Positions 8,070 to 16,753 of a DNA stretch of 39,055 nucleotides are shown piece after piece. The stretch is taken from positions 1-39,055 of the forward strand of contig JAMONQ010000090.1 in the NCBI GenBank assembly GCA_027065635.1, written 5' to 3'. Every line of letters begins with the position of its first letter. Position 1 is the stretch's first letter. Source of the DNA: Campylobacterales bacterium (GTDB taxonomy: Bacteria > Campylobacterota > Campylobacteria > Campylobacterales > Hydrogenimonadaceae). The notes under the pieces are model-generated. The model had not been told where the DNA came from. It ran no database searches and saw nothing but the letters and a program-made list of their open reading frames with translations. A program made the position numbers and the translations under genes.

Positions 8070-9633
8070 CTACCGGGTACTGATCTTCCTGGCCGCCGCC
8101 ATCTTCGGTATAGCGCTCTCCATGCCTTCGCTTCTACAGACGGAGAAGGGCTCCAAAATAACGCTTGGGCTCGATCTTCAAGGAGGCCTGCATATGCTTC
8201 TGGGTGTCGATACGGACGAAGCGATCCGGTCGAAAATAAAGTCGCTCGCGTCGGCTGTGAAGTATGCCGCTGAAGACGAAGAGCTGATAATAGACGGCTT
8301 CAAGGTCAAAAACGGCAAGGTGGAGTTCGAGCTGCTCGACAGGGACGATGTGCCGAAGATGGATGCGATACTCGACAAGATCGAAGGGATAGCCGTAGAG
8401 AAAAACGGACTCAAATATACGGTTTCGCTTACGCCGGCCGAGAAGGAGTCGATCAAGAAGTATGCGATTACCCAGGCAGTCGATACGATCAGGAACCGGC
8501 TCGATCAGTTCGGTCTTGCGGAGCCGACGGTAGCGAAGCAGGGCAAGGATAAGATACTGGTGGAAGTGCCCGGTGTCAAAACGCCCGAACAGGAGCAGCG
8601 TATTCGCGAGCTCATCGCCAAAGCGGCCCATTTGCAGCTCATGGCGATAGATGAAGAGCGTGCGGCGAATGTCGAAAACATGACGCCTGCCGAGGCCGCC
8701 AGGTATGGTGACGTAATCTTGCAGGGTGCCCAGGACGGCCGGAAGTATCTCGTCAAAGAGATTCCGATTCTCGACGGCTCGATGCTGACCGATGCGAGGG
8801 TCGCGTTCGATCAGAGCAACCAGCCTGTCATCAACTTCTCTCTCAACTCCCAGGGTGCAAAGATATTCGGTGACTTCACCGGCAAGAATGTAGGCAAGCG
8901 CCTTGCCGTCGTTCTGGACAACAAGGTCTACAGCGCGCCGGTGATTCGAGAACGTATCGGGGGAGGCAGCGGACAGATCTCCGGCGGTTTCAGCGTCAAG
9001 GAGGCTCACGACGTGGCGATCGCGCTACGAAGCGGCGCACTGCTGGCTCCGGTCTTCATGGAGGAGAAGCGAAGCGTTGGGCCGAGCCTCGGTGCCGACA
9101 GCATCAAGGCTTCGATGATAGCTCTGATCACAGGATTCATAGCCGTGGTGATCTTTATGGTCTTCTATTACGGGATCGCAGGGATAGTCGCCGATATCGC
9201 ACTTATAGTCAATCTCTTTTTGATACTCGCGATCATGGCGCTTTTCGGCGCGACACTGACTCTGCCAGGTATGGCGGGAATTGTATTGACGGTGGGTATG
9301 GCGGTAGATGCCAATGTCATAATCAACGAACGTATAAGAGAGCTTCTGTATGAAGGCAAGAGTATTACCAAAGCTATCGAGCAGGGGTATGCAAACGCCT
9401 TCAGTGCGATTTTGGACGCCAATATCACGACTCTTATCGCAGCAGTGGTGCTATACGCCTACGGTACAGGACCCATAAAGGGATTCGCGATCACTATGAG
9501 TATAGGTATTTTGGCATCTATGCTGACGGCGATCCTTGGAACCCACGGTATCTGGCAAATGCTCGAATCCAGAGTATCGAAAAAGAGACTGAATATCTGG
9601 TTCGGTATCAAGACTCCGGAGGTTGCGAAATGA
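8059..9633 (+). CDS. secD: Protein translocase subunit SecD
   Basis: 524 residues. SecD with SecF uses the proton gradient to help pull secreted proteins across the inner membrane. Residues 5-25 form the first membrane helix, followed by GLDLQGGLHMLLGVD, the conserved SecD D1 motif. A large periplasmic region follows with DTIRNRLDQFGLAEP. The C-terminal RND-like membrane bundle contains VGPSLGADSIKAS and GMAVDANVIINERIRE, where the conserved Asp takes part in proton transfer. It overlaps yajC at its start and an odd repeat-filled open frame at its end (ATGA at 9630-9633). Confidence 0.96.
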   Translation: MKLNYRVLIFLAAAIFGIALSMPSLLQTEKGSKITLGLDLQGGLHMLLGVDTDEAIRSKIKSLASAVKYAAEDEELIIDGFKVKNGKVEFELLDRDDVPKMDAILDKIEGIAVEKNGLKYTVSLTPAEKESIKKYAITQAVDTIRNRLDQFGLAEPTVAKQGKDKILVEVPGVKTPEQEQRIRELIAKAAHLQLMAIDEERAANVENMTPAEAARYGDVILQGAQDGRKYLVKEIPILDGSMLTDARVAFDQSNQPVINFSLNSQGAKIFGDFTGKNVGKRLAVVLDNKVYSAPVIRERIGGGSGQISGGFSVKEAHDVAIALRSGALLAPVFMEEKRSVGPSLGADSIKASMIALITGFIAVVIFMVFYYGIAGIVADIALIVNLFLILAIMALFGATLTLPGMAGIVLTVGMAVDANVIINERIRELLYEGKSITKAIEQGYANAFSAILDANITTLIAAVVLYAYGTGPIKGFAITMSIGILASMLTAILGTHGIWQMLESRVSKKRLNIWFGIKTPEVAK

Positions 9634-10001
9634 TACTTCGAGAGCTTATCGCCGGATACCCGGATTTCACGGTCATAGAGGCTATGCCTTTGCGCCGTTT
9701 CCCAACCGCGGAGCGAGCCGCACCAGTGCGGCGGGCCCGCTGGGAGAAGCGTTTAGTGAATGCGAACTGCTTCGCATTCATAGCTTCGCACGACGATCGT
9801 GCTGTGCCGTCGGCGCCACGACATGTCCGGACAAGCGAACACAGCGTTAGCGTAGCCGGTGGGGCTTTGCCGCAACGGCGTTTCCCAACCGCGGAGCGAG
9901 CCGCACCAGTGCGGCGGGCCCGCTGCCGAAGCGAACACAGCGTTAGCGTAGCCGGTGGGGCTTTGCCGCAACGGCGTTTCCCAATAATGGAGGGAGTCTA
10001 A
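9630..10001 (+). CDS. Repeat-filled open frame between secD and secF, of doubtful coding status
   Basis: A 123-codon frame starts at an ATG overlapping the secD stop and ends in TAATG over the secF start, so coupling geometry is kept at both ends. The first 22 or so residues (MILRELIAGYPDFTVIEAMP) use codons like the neighbours. From about residue 23 the frame is made of the GC-rich repeats at 9696-9984 and yields a duplicated, arginine- and alanine-rich peptide. No domain is recognised, and other frames and the opposite strand are partly open here too, which is expected of GC-rich repeats. It may be a small gene overwritten by repeats, or a passive frame that only carries ribosomes from secD to secF. 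Confidence 0.3.
   Translation: MILRELIAGYPDFTVIEAMPLRRFPTAERAAPVRRARWEKRLVNANCFAFIASHDDRAVPSAPRHVRTSEHSVSVAGGALPQRRFPTAERAAPVRRARCRSEHSVSVAGGALPQRRFPIMEGV
9696..9742 (+). repeat. GC-rich 47-bp direct repeat A, copy 1
   Basis: Exactly identical to 9879-9925, 183 bp downstream. It holds a perfect 7-bp hairpin, GCCGCAC-CA-GTGCGGC (9717-9732), followed by the 10-bp palindrome GCGGGCCCGC (9731-9740). It begins with CGTTTCCCAA, which also ends each copy of repeat B, so the A and B units are joined head to tail. Confidence 0.85.
9743..9832 (+). repeat. Palindrome-rich spacer inside the secD-secF repeat block
   Basis: This unique 90-bp stretch separates the first repeat A from the first repeat B. 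It is a string of small hairpins: TGAATGCGAA-CTGC-TTCGCATTCA (9757-9780, 10-bp stem), GCACGA-CGA-TCGTGC (9788-9802) and the palindrome TGTCCGGACA (9824-9833). The density of perfect short dyads suggests a palindromic insertion element rather than coding sequence. Confidence 0.7.
9833..9888 (+). repeat. GC-rich 56-bp direct repeat B, copy 1
   Basis: Exactly identical to 9929-9984, 96 bp downstream. It contains GCGTTAGCG and ends in CGTTTCCCAA, the motif that opens repeat A. Repeat A (copy 2) starts within its end, giving a roughly 96-bp composite unit. Confidence 0.85.
9879..9925 (+). repeat. GC-rich 47-bp direct repeat A, copy 2
   Basis: Exact second copy of 9696-9742, including the GCCGCAC-CA-GTGCGGC hairpin. 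Here it is followed almost at once by repeat B copy 2, without the 90-bp palindrome-rich spacer found after copy 1. Confidence 0.85.
9929..9984 (+). repeat. GC-rich 56-bp direct repeat B, copy 2
   Basis: Exact second copy of 9833-9888. Identity stops at 9984; the next 16 bases carry the GGAGGGAG ribosome-binding site of secF, so the block ends just before secF's own signals. Confidence 0.85.
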
Positions 10002-10972
10002 TGGAACTGTTCAAATACAAAAAACCGATCCCCCTGATGGCCAAATCGAAGATCTTTTTTACGATCTCGGTAATAGCCGTTTTGGCATCATACGTACTGA
10101 TCTTCACCAAGGGCTTCAATCTCGGTATCGATTTTGCCGGAGGTACGGTGGTTCAGGTGAAATACGAGGGGGAGGCTCCCATCAAGAAAGTGCGCGAAGC
10201 CATACGCTCCTCCAAAATATTCGAAGGTGCGTCGGTCAACTATTTCGGCAGCAAGGACGAGATCGTCATAAAAGTGCGCACCAGCAGTAAAAAACTCGGT
10301 ACAGATATAGGTGACGAGGCGCGTAAACTTCTGGAAAAGACAGGCAAGTTCGAAGTCAGACGCGTAGATATGGTCGGTCCGAAGGTCGGGAGCGAGCTTC
10401 GTGAAAAGGGTATCATGGCCCTTGTCCTGGCAATCGCCGGTATCCTGATATATGTCTCTTTCAGATTCGAGTGGCGTTTTGCTATAGCATCGGTAGTGGC
10501 GCTGATACACGATGTATCGATAGCCATGGGTGCCATCGTCCTTTTCAACATAGAGGTCAATCTCGATATTCTGGCGGCACTTTTGACTATCCTCGGTTAT
10601 TCGCTGAATGATACGATTATCGTTTTCGACCGGATCAGGGAGGGGCTTGTGACTGTGCGAAGTTCCAAGCTTGCGGATGTTATCGACGAGTCGGTTACAC
10701 GTACGCTTTCACGTACGACACTCACATCATTGACCACCTTTTTCGTCGTCTTGACACTCTTTTTGATGGGCGGTGAGATTATCAACGGATTCAGCTTTAC
10801 GCTGCTTGTCGGTATAGTGGTGGGTACATACAGCTCGATATTCATCGCGTCGCCACTGCTTATGATCATGAAGTTCAATGTAGAGAACTACCGGAAAAAG
10901 CTTGCGGAGAAGAAGCGCAAAGAGGAGGAGAAGGCCAGATTGCGCGCTATGTATGAGCAAGGTACTGTATAA
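10001..10972 (+). CDS. secF: Protein translocase subunit SecF
   Basis: 323 residues; membrane partner of SecD in the proton-driven SecDF complex. A first membrane helix at about 18-36 is followed by GFNLGIDFAGGTVVQVKY, the SecF counterpart of the SecD D1 motif. The C-terminal bundle carries ILGYSLNDTIIVFDRIRE with the conserved Asp/Arg region, and SRTTLTSLTTFFVVL. A strong GGAGGGAG ribosome-binding site precedes the ATG. The start overlaps the stop of the repeat-filled frame (TAATG). In relatives I recall, secD and secF are directly adjacent, so the 367-bp separation is unusual. Confidence 0.96.
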   Translation: MELFKYKKPIPLMAKSKIFFTISVIAVLASYVLIFTKGFNLGIDFAGGTVVQVKYEGEAPIKKVREAIRSSKIFEGASVNYFGSKDEIVIKVRTSSKKLGTDIGDEARKLLEKTGKFEVRRVDMVGPKVGSELREKGIMALVLAIAGILIYVSFRFEWRFAIASVVALIHDVSIAMGAIVLFNIEVNLDILAALLTILGYSLNDTIIVFDRIREGLVTVRSSKLADVIDESVTRTLSRTTLTSLTTFFVVLTLFLMGGEIINGFSFTLLVGIVVGTYSSIFIASPLLMIMKFNVENYRKKLAEKKRKEEEKARLRAMYEQGTV

Positions 10973-11053
10973 AACAGCGGGTATCGGCGAAACACCTCTT
11001 TGCGCCGATGCCGACAAACCTCTATCTATCCCAAAATATTGCGAGAAGTTCAA

Positions 11054-13498
11054 ATGAAATACAATCCTCATCAAATCGAGAAAAAGTGGCAGAAGTTCTG
11101 GGAGGAAAACTGCAGTTTCGAGCCTGCCGACGATAAAAGCGCTCCGAAGAAGTATGTTCTTAGTATGTTTCCGTATCCAAGCGGCAGGATCCATATGGGG
11201 CATGTAAGAAACTATGCGATAGGCGATGCCATAGCGAGATACTGGCGCAAAAACGGCCATAACGTGCTCCATCCGATAGGGTGGGACGCTTTCGGTATGC
11301 CGGCTGAGAATGCAGCTATTAAAAACGGGGTTCATCCGAAGAAGTGGACCTATGAAAATATCGCATATATGAGAAAGGAGTTGGCGGCGCTTGGACTCTC
11401 TTTCTCGAAAGATCGTGAATTCGCCACATGCGATCCTCTCTATACAAAATATGAACAGGCGTTCTTTATCGATATGTGGGAGAGGGGTCTGGTATACAGA
11501 AAGAAGGGTTATCTGAACTGGTGCCCACACGACCAGACGGTTTTGGCGAACGAGCAGGTAATAGACGGCTGCTGTTGGCGCTGCGACACTCCAATCGTGC
11601 AGAAGGAGATGTACCAGTACTACATAAAGATTACAGAGTATGCGGACGAACTGCTCGAAGATCTTGGCAGGCTCGAGGAGGGATGGCCCGCACAGGTTAT
11701 CGCTATGCAGCGCAACTGGATAGGCAAAAGCGTGGGGCTCGAGTTCTCCTTTAGGCTGGATAAGCAGAGCGCCAGAATGTGCGGCATAGAGAGCTTTGAA
11801 GTCTTTACGACACGGCCGGATACGATTTGCGGTGTAAGCTATGCGGCGGTGGCTCCCGAACACCCGATCGCCAAAGCGGCTATCGAAAGAGGCGTTGTAG
11901 ACAGTGCCGCTGCCGAGAAGATCGCACAGATGCAAAGGATGCCGGTACGTGAACGCAATATGGCCGAAAAAGAGGGAGTACCGCTGGGACTTTACGCCGT
12001 CCATCCGGTCACGGGCGAGAGGGTGCCGGTGTGGGTGGCGAATTTCGTTTTGATGGAGTACGGCAGCGGAGCGGTGATGGCGGTGCCCGCGCACGACAGT
12101 AGAGATTACGATTTCGCAAAGAGGTATGATCTGCCGATAAAGCCGGTGGTTTTTCCCGAAGACGGTGAGTTGCCTGAAGGAGAAGCCTTTGTAGAAGACG
12201 GCGTAGTAAAAGGATGCGACGGCTTTGACGGTCTGTTTGGTCAGGAGGCGAGGGATGCGATAATCTCGTGGTTTGAAGAGAAGGGTCTCGGCAAAAAAGT
12301 GATCAACTTCAGGCTCAAGGACTGGGGAGTGAGTCGACAGCGTTACTGGGGAGCGCCTATTCCCATGATCCACTGTCGTGAGTGTGGTGTTGTGCCGGAA
12401 AGAAAAGAGAATCTGCCGGTGACGCTGCCTGACGATGTGGAGATAACCGGAGAGGGAAATCCTCTCGACCGTCATGCTTCCTGGAAAGATACGGTGTGTC
12501 CAGAATGCGGCGGCAGTGCCGAAAGAGAGACAGACACGCTCGATACCTTCGTGCAGTCGAGCTGGTATTTTCTGCGATATACGACGCCGCGCAGGCTATG
12601 GGAGGAGACCGCTTTCACAAAAGAGGATGCCGGGTACTGGATGCCTGTGGATCAATATATCGGCGGCATAGAACACGCTATTTTGCACCTTCTGTATGCG
12701 CGTTTCTTTACGAAGGTACTAAGAGATCTCGGATACGTGAATGTCGATGAGCCGTTCAAAAGACTTCTTACGCAGGGTATGGTACTCAAAGATGGTGCCA
12801 AAATGAGCAAATCCAAAGGGAATGTGGTCGATCCGGACGCTCTGATAGAGAAGTATGGTGCGGATACCGCAAGACTCTTTATACTTTTTGCGGCACCTCC
12901 TACCCAGGAGCTGGAGTGGAACGACAGCGCGGTGGAAGGAGCCCATCGCTTCTTGAGAAAGCTTTACGACAGGGCAGGCAGAGTCGATGAGTGTACGAGA
13001 CTTCCCGAGATTGATCACTCGGCTTTGCAGAAGAGTGAAAAGGAGGCGAGAAGAAAGGTTTACGAAGCACTCAAAAAGGGTGAAGATGTATATAGGGAGC
13101 GCTTTACGTTCAATACTCTAATCGCCGCGGTGATGGAGGCGCTCAACGCACTTGACAAACAGCAAAATCCTCAGGTATGGCAAGAGGGAATGTGGATTTT
13201 GCTTAATCTTCTGGAGCCGATAGTTCCGCATATCTGCTGGGATTTGAGCGAGACTCTCTTTAAAAGGAACAATTTTGGCTTTATAGATATCGTCGAGGAG
13301 GTTTTCGAAGTCGATACGATTCAGATGGCGGTATCTGTAAACGGCAAACCGAGAGCACAGATCGAGGTCTCGGCCGATGCCGCAAAAGAGGAGATACTCG
13401 AAATAGCGAAGAGCTCCGTACCCAAGTGGCTCGAAGGCAAAAGTGTCGTCAAGGAGATCGTAGTACCGGGCAGGCTTGTCAATCTCGTAGTAAAGTAG
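11054..13498 (+). CDS. leuS: Leucyl-tRNA synthetase
   Basis: 814 residues; class I synthetase charging tRNA-Leu. The ATP-binding HIGH-type motif is seen in FPYPSGRIHMGHVRNYAIGD near residue 40. The editing (CP1) domain includes TTRPDTICGVSYAAVAPEHP and EYGSGAVMAVPAHDSRDYDF. The KMSKS loop appears as DGAKMSKSKGNVVDP. The start at 11054 gives the usual MKYNPHQIEKKWQKFWEE and has GAGAAG upstream; the frame is open 18 codons further. The protein ends with a short C-terminal domain. The leuS-secF gap of 81 nt contains an imperfect hairpin. Confidence 0.97.
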   Translation: MKYNPHQIEKKWQKFWEENCSFEPADDKSAPKKYVLSMFPYPSGRIHMGHVRNYAIGDAIARYWRKNGHNVLHPIGWDAFGMPAENAAIKNGVHPKKWTYENIAYMRKELAALGLSFSKDREFATCDPLYTKYEQAFFIDMWERGLVYRKKGYLNWCPHDQTVLANEQVIDGCCWRCDTPIVQKEMYQYYIKITEYADELLEDLGRLEEGWPAQVIAMQRNWIGKSVGLEFSFRLDKQSARMCGIESFEVFTTRPDTICGVSYAAVAPEHPIAKAAIERGVVDSAAAEKIAQMQRMPVRERNMAEKEGVPLGLYAVHPVTGERVPVWVANFVLMEYGSGAVMAVPAHDSRDYDFAKRYDLPIKPVVFPEDGELPEGEAFVEDGVVKGCDGFDGLFGQEARDAIISWFEEKGLGKKVINFRLKDWGVSRQRYWGAPIPMIHCRECGVVPERKENLPVTLPDDVEITGEGNPLDRHASWKDTVCPECGGSAERETDTLDTFVQSSWYFLRYTTPRRLWEETAFTKEDAGYWMPVDQYIGGIEHAILHLLYARFFTKVLRDLGYVNVDEPFKRLLTQGMVLKDGAKMSKSKGNVVDPDALIEKYGADTARLFILFAAPPTQELEWNDSAVEGAHRFLRKLYDRAGRVDECTRLPEIDHSALQKSEKEARRKVYEALKKGEDVYRERFTFNTLIAAVMEALNALDKQQNPQVWQEGMWILLNLLEPIVPHICWDLSETLFKRNNFGFIDIVEEVFEVDTIQMAVSVNGKPRAQIEVSADAAKEEILEIAKSSVPKWLEGKSVVKEIVVPGRLVNLVVK

Positions 13499-13513
13499 AA
13501 GAGGAGTTTGGTT

Positions 13514-14050
13514 GTGAGAAGAGCGGATCGCGGTACTATACGGGCTGTTGCGCTTCTCATGATTTTCAGTTTTCTCTTTTCGGCGACTTTTTCCGGCTGC
13601 GGATACAAGCCGATGACGGCCTATACCAAGAGGGTGTTTACGGACAGGATCTATACGGAGGTAGAGGTCTATCTTCGCGATCCGGAGAATGCCGTTTTGG
13701 TAAAAGATGCGATGAACGAAGCAATAGTAAGCCGGTTCGGTGCCAAGATCGCGAAGAAAGAGGATGCGACGACCCGCCTGTGGATCAGATTCAAGTCGGT
13801 CTCCTTTTCACCGATACAGTATGATGCCAACGGATATGCCGTCTACTATCGGGCCAGGGTAAATCTTAATGTTCGCTATGCCTCTGCCGGTACAAAGGGC
13901 AAGGAGAGCGTTGTCGGCTTTTATGACTTCCCGATCGAGCCAAATGCCGTAATATCGGATGCCAAGCGTTTTGAAGCTATTCGTTACGGTGCACAAAAGG
14001 CACTCGATGCCTTTATATCACGTATGGCTGTACGAGGAGAGAGCCTATGA
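13514..14050 (+). CDS. lptE: LptE-like lipoprotein (LPS assembly)
   Basis: 178 residues from the GTG at 13514, which lies 7 nt after GAGGAG; a TTG at 13508 is too close to that site. The N-terminus has a basic start, a hydrophobic stretch (LLMIFSFLFSATFSG) and a lipobox ending in GCGYKP, so the mature protein starts with an acylated Cys. CGYKP at the lipidation site is typical of LptE/RlpB proteins, which plug the LptD barrel that inserts LPS into the outer membrane. Sequence conservation in this family is low, so the call rests on the lipobox, size and position after leuS, where Campylobacter and Helicobacter have the same type of gene. It overlaps the next gene by 4 nt. Confidence 0.75.
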   Translation: MRRADRGTIRAVALLMIFSFLFSATFSGCGYKPMTAYTKRVFTDRIYTEVEVYLRDPENAVLVKDAMNEAIVSRFGAKIAKKEDATTRLWIRFKSVSFSPIQYDANGYAVYYRARVNLNVRYASAGTKGKESVVGFYDFPIEPNAVISDAKRFEAIRYGAQKALDAFISRMAVRGESL

Positions 14051-15597
14051 CAATACAGGAGATCATCAAGAAGACGTTGATGGAGGTAAAGTCCAAAGGC
14101 GAGAGTCTAACGCCTGATCTTTACAGCGAGCTCTTTTGCAAAGAGGCCAAAAAGGCCAATGTGATCGTAGAAGATTGCCAGAGGGTGGAAAAGTTTTTGA
14201 AAAGACTTCCGCCGGAGATTCAAAAAGATTTGAAAAAAAGGCATGTGACGACGGTCGATCAGCTCGTACAGTATCTTGCATCGCAGCTTTCGCGCAGCAC
14301 CATGAAAGATAGCGTGGAAGTGATAGAAGCGTATAAAATACTTGCGAAGCGTCTGCTTCAGGCCATCACTCTGCTTCACGACAAAGAGGCGGCACAAATG
14401 GCGGAGGAGGATCGACGAAGAGTCGACGAGCTGGATGATATCGCGAAGATCGATGCGATGAGAATGAGATGGAACCGGTTCGTAATGGAGTACAGTGATG
14501 CCTATCTGGAGAGGCTAGATCCATATTGCCGTGTGGATAAAAGCGATCTAAAAGCGATGGTGGACGGGATCGTAAACTGTTTCAGAAATATGGAAAGAGG
14601 CGGCACTCTTCAAAAAAGCGGCGGTCTTGAAGCGGTAGCGCAGCTCATGATAGCTTCATTGACTCCATCCATAGCGTCGGGAATGGACGATGAGCTGGCC
14701 ACCATAAGTTCTCAGATAAGATCGGATCCGGAACTGCTGACATCGGATGCCATGGTGCAGGATCTGAAGCATATGATCAAAAAGAGGATCGAACTCGATA
14801 AAAAGGCTGTCATTTCCCAGATAGGTGAGCTCGATTCTGTAATAGAGCATATAAATCTCGCTCTTACCAGGGTTATTGACTCGGGAGAGGGAAACAAAGA
14901 GGCTCTCGGGGTGATCCAGGGGGAGCTTGAAAGCGTAAACCTCAAAGCCGACTCTTTCGAAGTGATCCATGCGAAACTTCTCGCCATAGCGGCCTCACTC
15001 GAGAAAGAGACCATGGTGCTCAGCGAAGAGATGCACAAAAGCAGGGAACGCATAAGCGAGCTTCAGCAAAAGGTGAGAGTACTTGAAGCGGCTCTTCACA
15101 GGGAGCGCAAAAAGTCCTCTACCGATACACTGACAAAGCTCCCGAACAGAAGAGGACTCGATGAGAGTCTATCCAAGGTCGAAGCCGCCTTCAAGCGCTA
15201 CGGCGACAACTACTCGGTAGTCCTTTTCGATCTCGATAATTTCAAGGCGGTCAACGATACATACGGGCACGATGCGGGGGATATGATTTTGGCCTCTTTT
15301 GCGAAGCAGTTGCGACGCTACAGCAGGGAGCTCGATATAGTCGGGCGCTGGGGAGGCGAAGAGTTCATGGTCATTCTGCCCAAGACCGACAAGGAGGGGG
15401 CATACAGATTTGCCCAAAAGTTAAGAGAGGTCGTGCAAAAGAGCAAGTTTCTCTACAAGGATAGGCGAATACCGGTCACGGTGAGCGGCGGTGTGGCCGA
15501 TCGCGCATCCTATCCCGATCAGCAGGCTATGCTCAAAGCGGCTGACGAGAAACTATACGAAGCCAAAGAGGGCGGGCGTAACAAAATTGTCAAGTGA
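14047..15597 (+). CDS. GGDEF-domain diguanylate cyclase with N-terminal helical region
   Basis: 516 residues. The C-terminal domain (about 355-516) is a complete GGDEF domain: TLTKLPNRRGLDE start, FDLDNFKAVNDTYGHDAGD metal and nucleotide site, GRWGGEEF signature at 436-440, and an RxxD inhibitory site (RELD, 427-430) exactly five residues before it. It should therefore make cyclic-di-GMP with product feedback. Residues 1-350 are charged and helical, with coiled-coil character at about 310-355; no membrane helix or known sensor domain is seen. The homologous position in Campylobacter, as I recall, holds an unrelated or GGDEF-less protein. It sits between lptE and folC, overlapping lptE by 4 nt. 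Confidence 0.88.
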   Translation: MTIQEIIKKTLMEVKSKGESLTPDLYSELFCKEAKKANVIVEDCQRVEKFLKRLPPEIQKDLKKRHVTTVDQLVQYLASQLSRSTMKDSVEVIEAYKILAKRLLQAITLLHDKEAAQMAEEDRRRVDELDDIAKIDAMRMRWNRFVMEYSDAYLERLDPYCRVDKSDLKAMVDGIVNCFRNMERGGTLQKSGGLEAVAQLMIASLTPSIASGMDDELATISSQIRSDPELLTSDAMVQDLKHMIKKRIELDKKAVISQIGELDSVIEHINLALTRVIDSGEGNKEALGVIQGELESVNLKADSFEVIHAKLLAIAASLEKETMVLSEEMHKSRERISELQQKVRVLEAALHRERKKSSTDTLTKLPNRRGLDESLSKVEAAFKRYGDNYSVVLFDLDNFKAVNDTYGHDAGDMILASFAKQLRRYSRELDIVGRWGGEEFMVILPKTDKEGAYRFAQKLREVVQKSKFLYKDRRIPVTVSGGVADRASYPDQQAMLKAADEKLYEAKEGGRNKIVK

Positions 15598-15601
15598 GTC
15601 G

Positions 15602-16753
15602 ATGAGTCTGGATCACTTTTTGCGGAGCAAGCCGCTCTACTACGATAAAATCGATCTCAGTCGTATGCCTCGTGCATACAATCTCGTCAAAAAGTATCTG
15701 AATCCGGGCCGTATAATACATCTTGTAGGTACAAACGGGAAAGGGAGTACGGGCCGTATTCTTGCGGAGCTTCTGCGTAGCAGCGGATTTGAAGTAGGTC
15801 ACTACAGCTCTCCTCACATCCTTGAATTCAATGAACGTATATGGATTGACGGGCATGATATTTCAGACTCCGGTCTTGAAAGGGCTCACGAAAAACTGTA
15901 CGGTCTGCTTCCGGAAGAGGTCTCTGATTCGCTTAGCTACTTCGAGTACACCACACTGCTTGCGCTTGTAGCTTTCGAAGGTCTCGATTTCGTGGTTTTC
16001 GAAGCCGGACTCGGCGGAGAGTTCGATGCCACGTCCGTGGCAGAAAGAGAGCTTAGCGTCATAACTCCCATCGGACTCGATCACCAGGCCTTTTTGGGCG
16101 ATACGATAGAGGAGATAGCTTCCACGAAACTCCGCTGTATGGCACGCTGTACGGTGGTGGCACCGCAACCGGAAGAGAAGATCTACTCTATCGCCGACTC
16201 CATAGCCGCCCAGAGAGGGAGCAGGCTTGTATTCGTAAAGGATTTCGACGCACAGAGGATTAAGAAGATAGGCGAAGTCTGCAAAAAGAGAGGCTGGCCG
16301 AAGTTTCTCGCGCAAAACGCCGCCACGGCGATTGCGGCGGCGGAAGAGATTCTCGGCAAAAGAATAGATCCCGAAGCTCTTGAAGGGGTTGTGCTTCGAG
16401 GCCGTTTCGAAAAGGTGGCCCCTAACGTGATTTTGGATGTCGGTCACAACCTATTGGCGGCTGAAGCGGTTGCTGGGGCGCTCGAAGGAGAAAAACCTGT
16501 TTTGGTCTATAACGCTTTGGAGGACAAGGATGCGGAGGGAATTTTGAAAACTTTGGCACCCCATGTCTCGGGTCTTGAGCTGATCGATATAGAGAATGCC
16601 AGGGTTATGGATAAAAAAGCGGTGATCGCCGCTGCCGAAAGAGCGGGATTGAGCGTCGGCAGATTCGATGGAGTGAGGAAGGACAGGAACTATCTCGTAT
16701 TCGGTTCGTTTGCGGTGGCGGAGGCATTTTTGAAGCGAGAAAATGAAGCATAA
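15602..16753 (+). CDS. folC: Dihydrofolate synthase / folylpolyglutamate synthase
   Basis: 383 residues; a Mur-ligase-family enzyme adding glutamate to dihydropteroate and folates. The ATP-binding loop is HLVGTNGKGSTGR near residue 40, followed by GHYSSPHILEFNERIWIDG and YFEYTTLLAL. FVVFEAGLGGEFDATS and the DHQAFLGDTIEEIASTK block are family hallmarks, and VILDVGHN lies in the C-terminal lobe. I chose the ATG at 15602, giving MSLDHFLRSKPLYYDKIDL; the frame is open 37 codons upstream but overlaps the GGDEF gene. Its end overlaps the peptidase gene by 11 nt. Confidence 0.93.
   Translation: MSLDHFLRSKPLYYDKIDLSRMPRAYNLVKKYLNPGRIIHLVGTNGKGSTGRILAELLRSSGFEVGHYSSPHILEFNERIWIDGHDISDSGLERAHEKLYGLLPEEVSDSLSYFEYTTLLALVAFEGLDFVVFEAGLGGEFDATSVAERELSVITPIGLDHQAFLGDTIEEIASTKLRCMARCTVVAPQPEEKIYSIADSIAAQRGSRLVFVKDFDAQRIKKIGEVCKKRGWPKFLAQNAATAIAAAEEILGKRIDPEALEGVVLRGRFEKVAPNVILDVGHNLLAAEAVAGALEGEKPVLVYNALEDKDAEGILKTLAPHVSGLELIDIENARVMDKKAVIAAAERAGLSVGRFDGVRKDRNYLVFGSFAVAEAFLKRENEA

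Noticed and set aside
9630..10001. CRISPR array in the secD-secF repeat block
   Set aside because: Repeats are too few, too long, interlocking and unevenly spaced; no cas genes are nearby.
10727..12475. A 582-codon open frame on the minus strand opposite secF and leuS
   Set aside because: It is the antisense of well-supported secF/leuS coding sequence, has no recognisable domain and arises from codon bias of the real genes.
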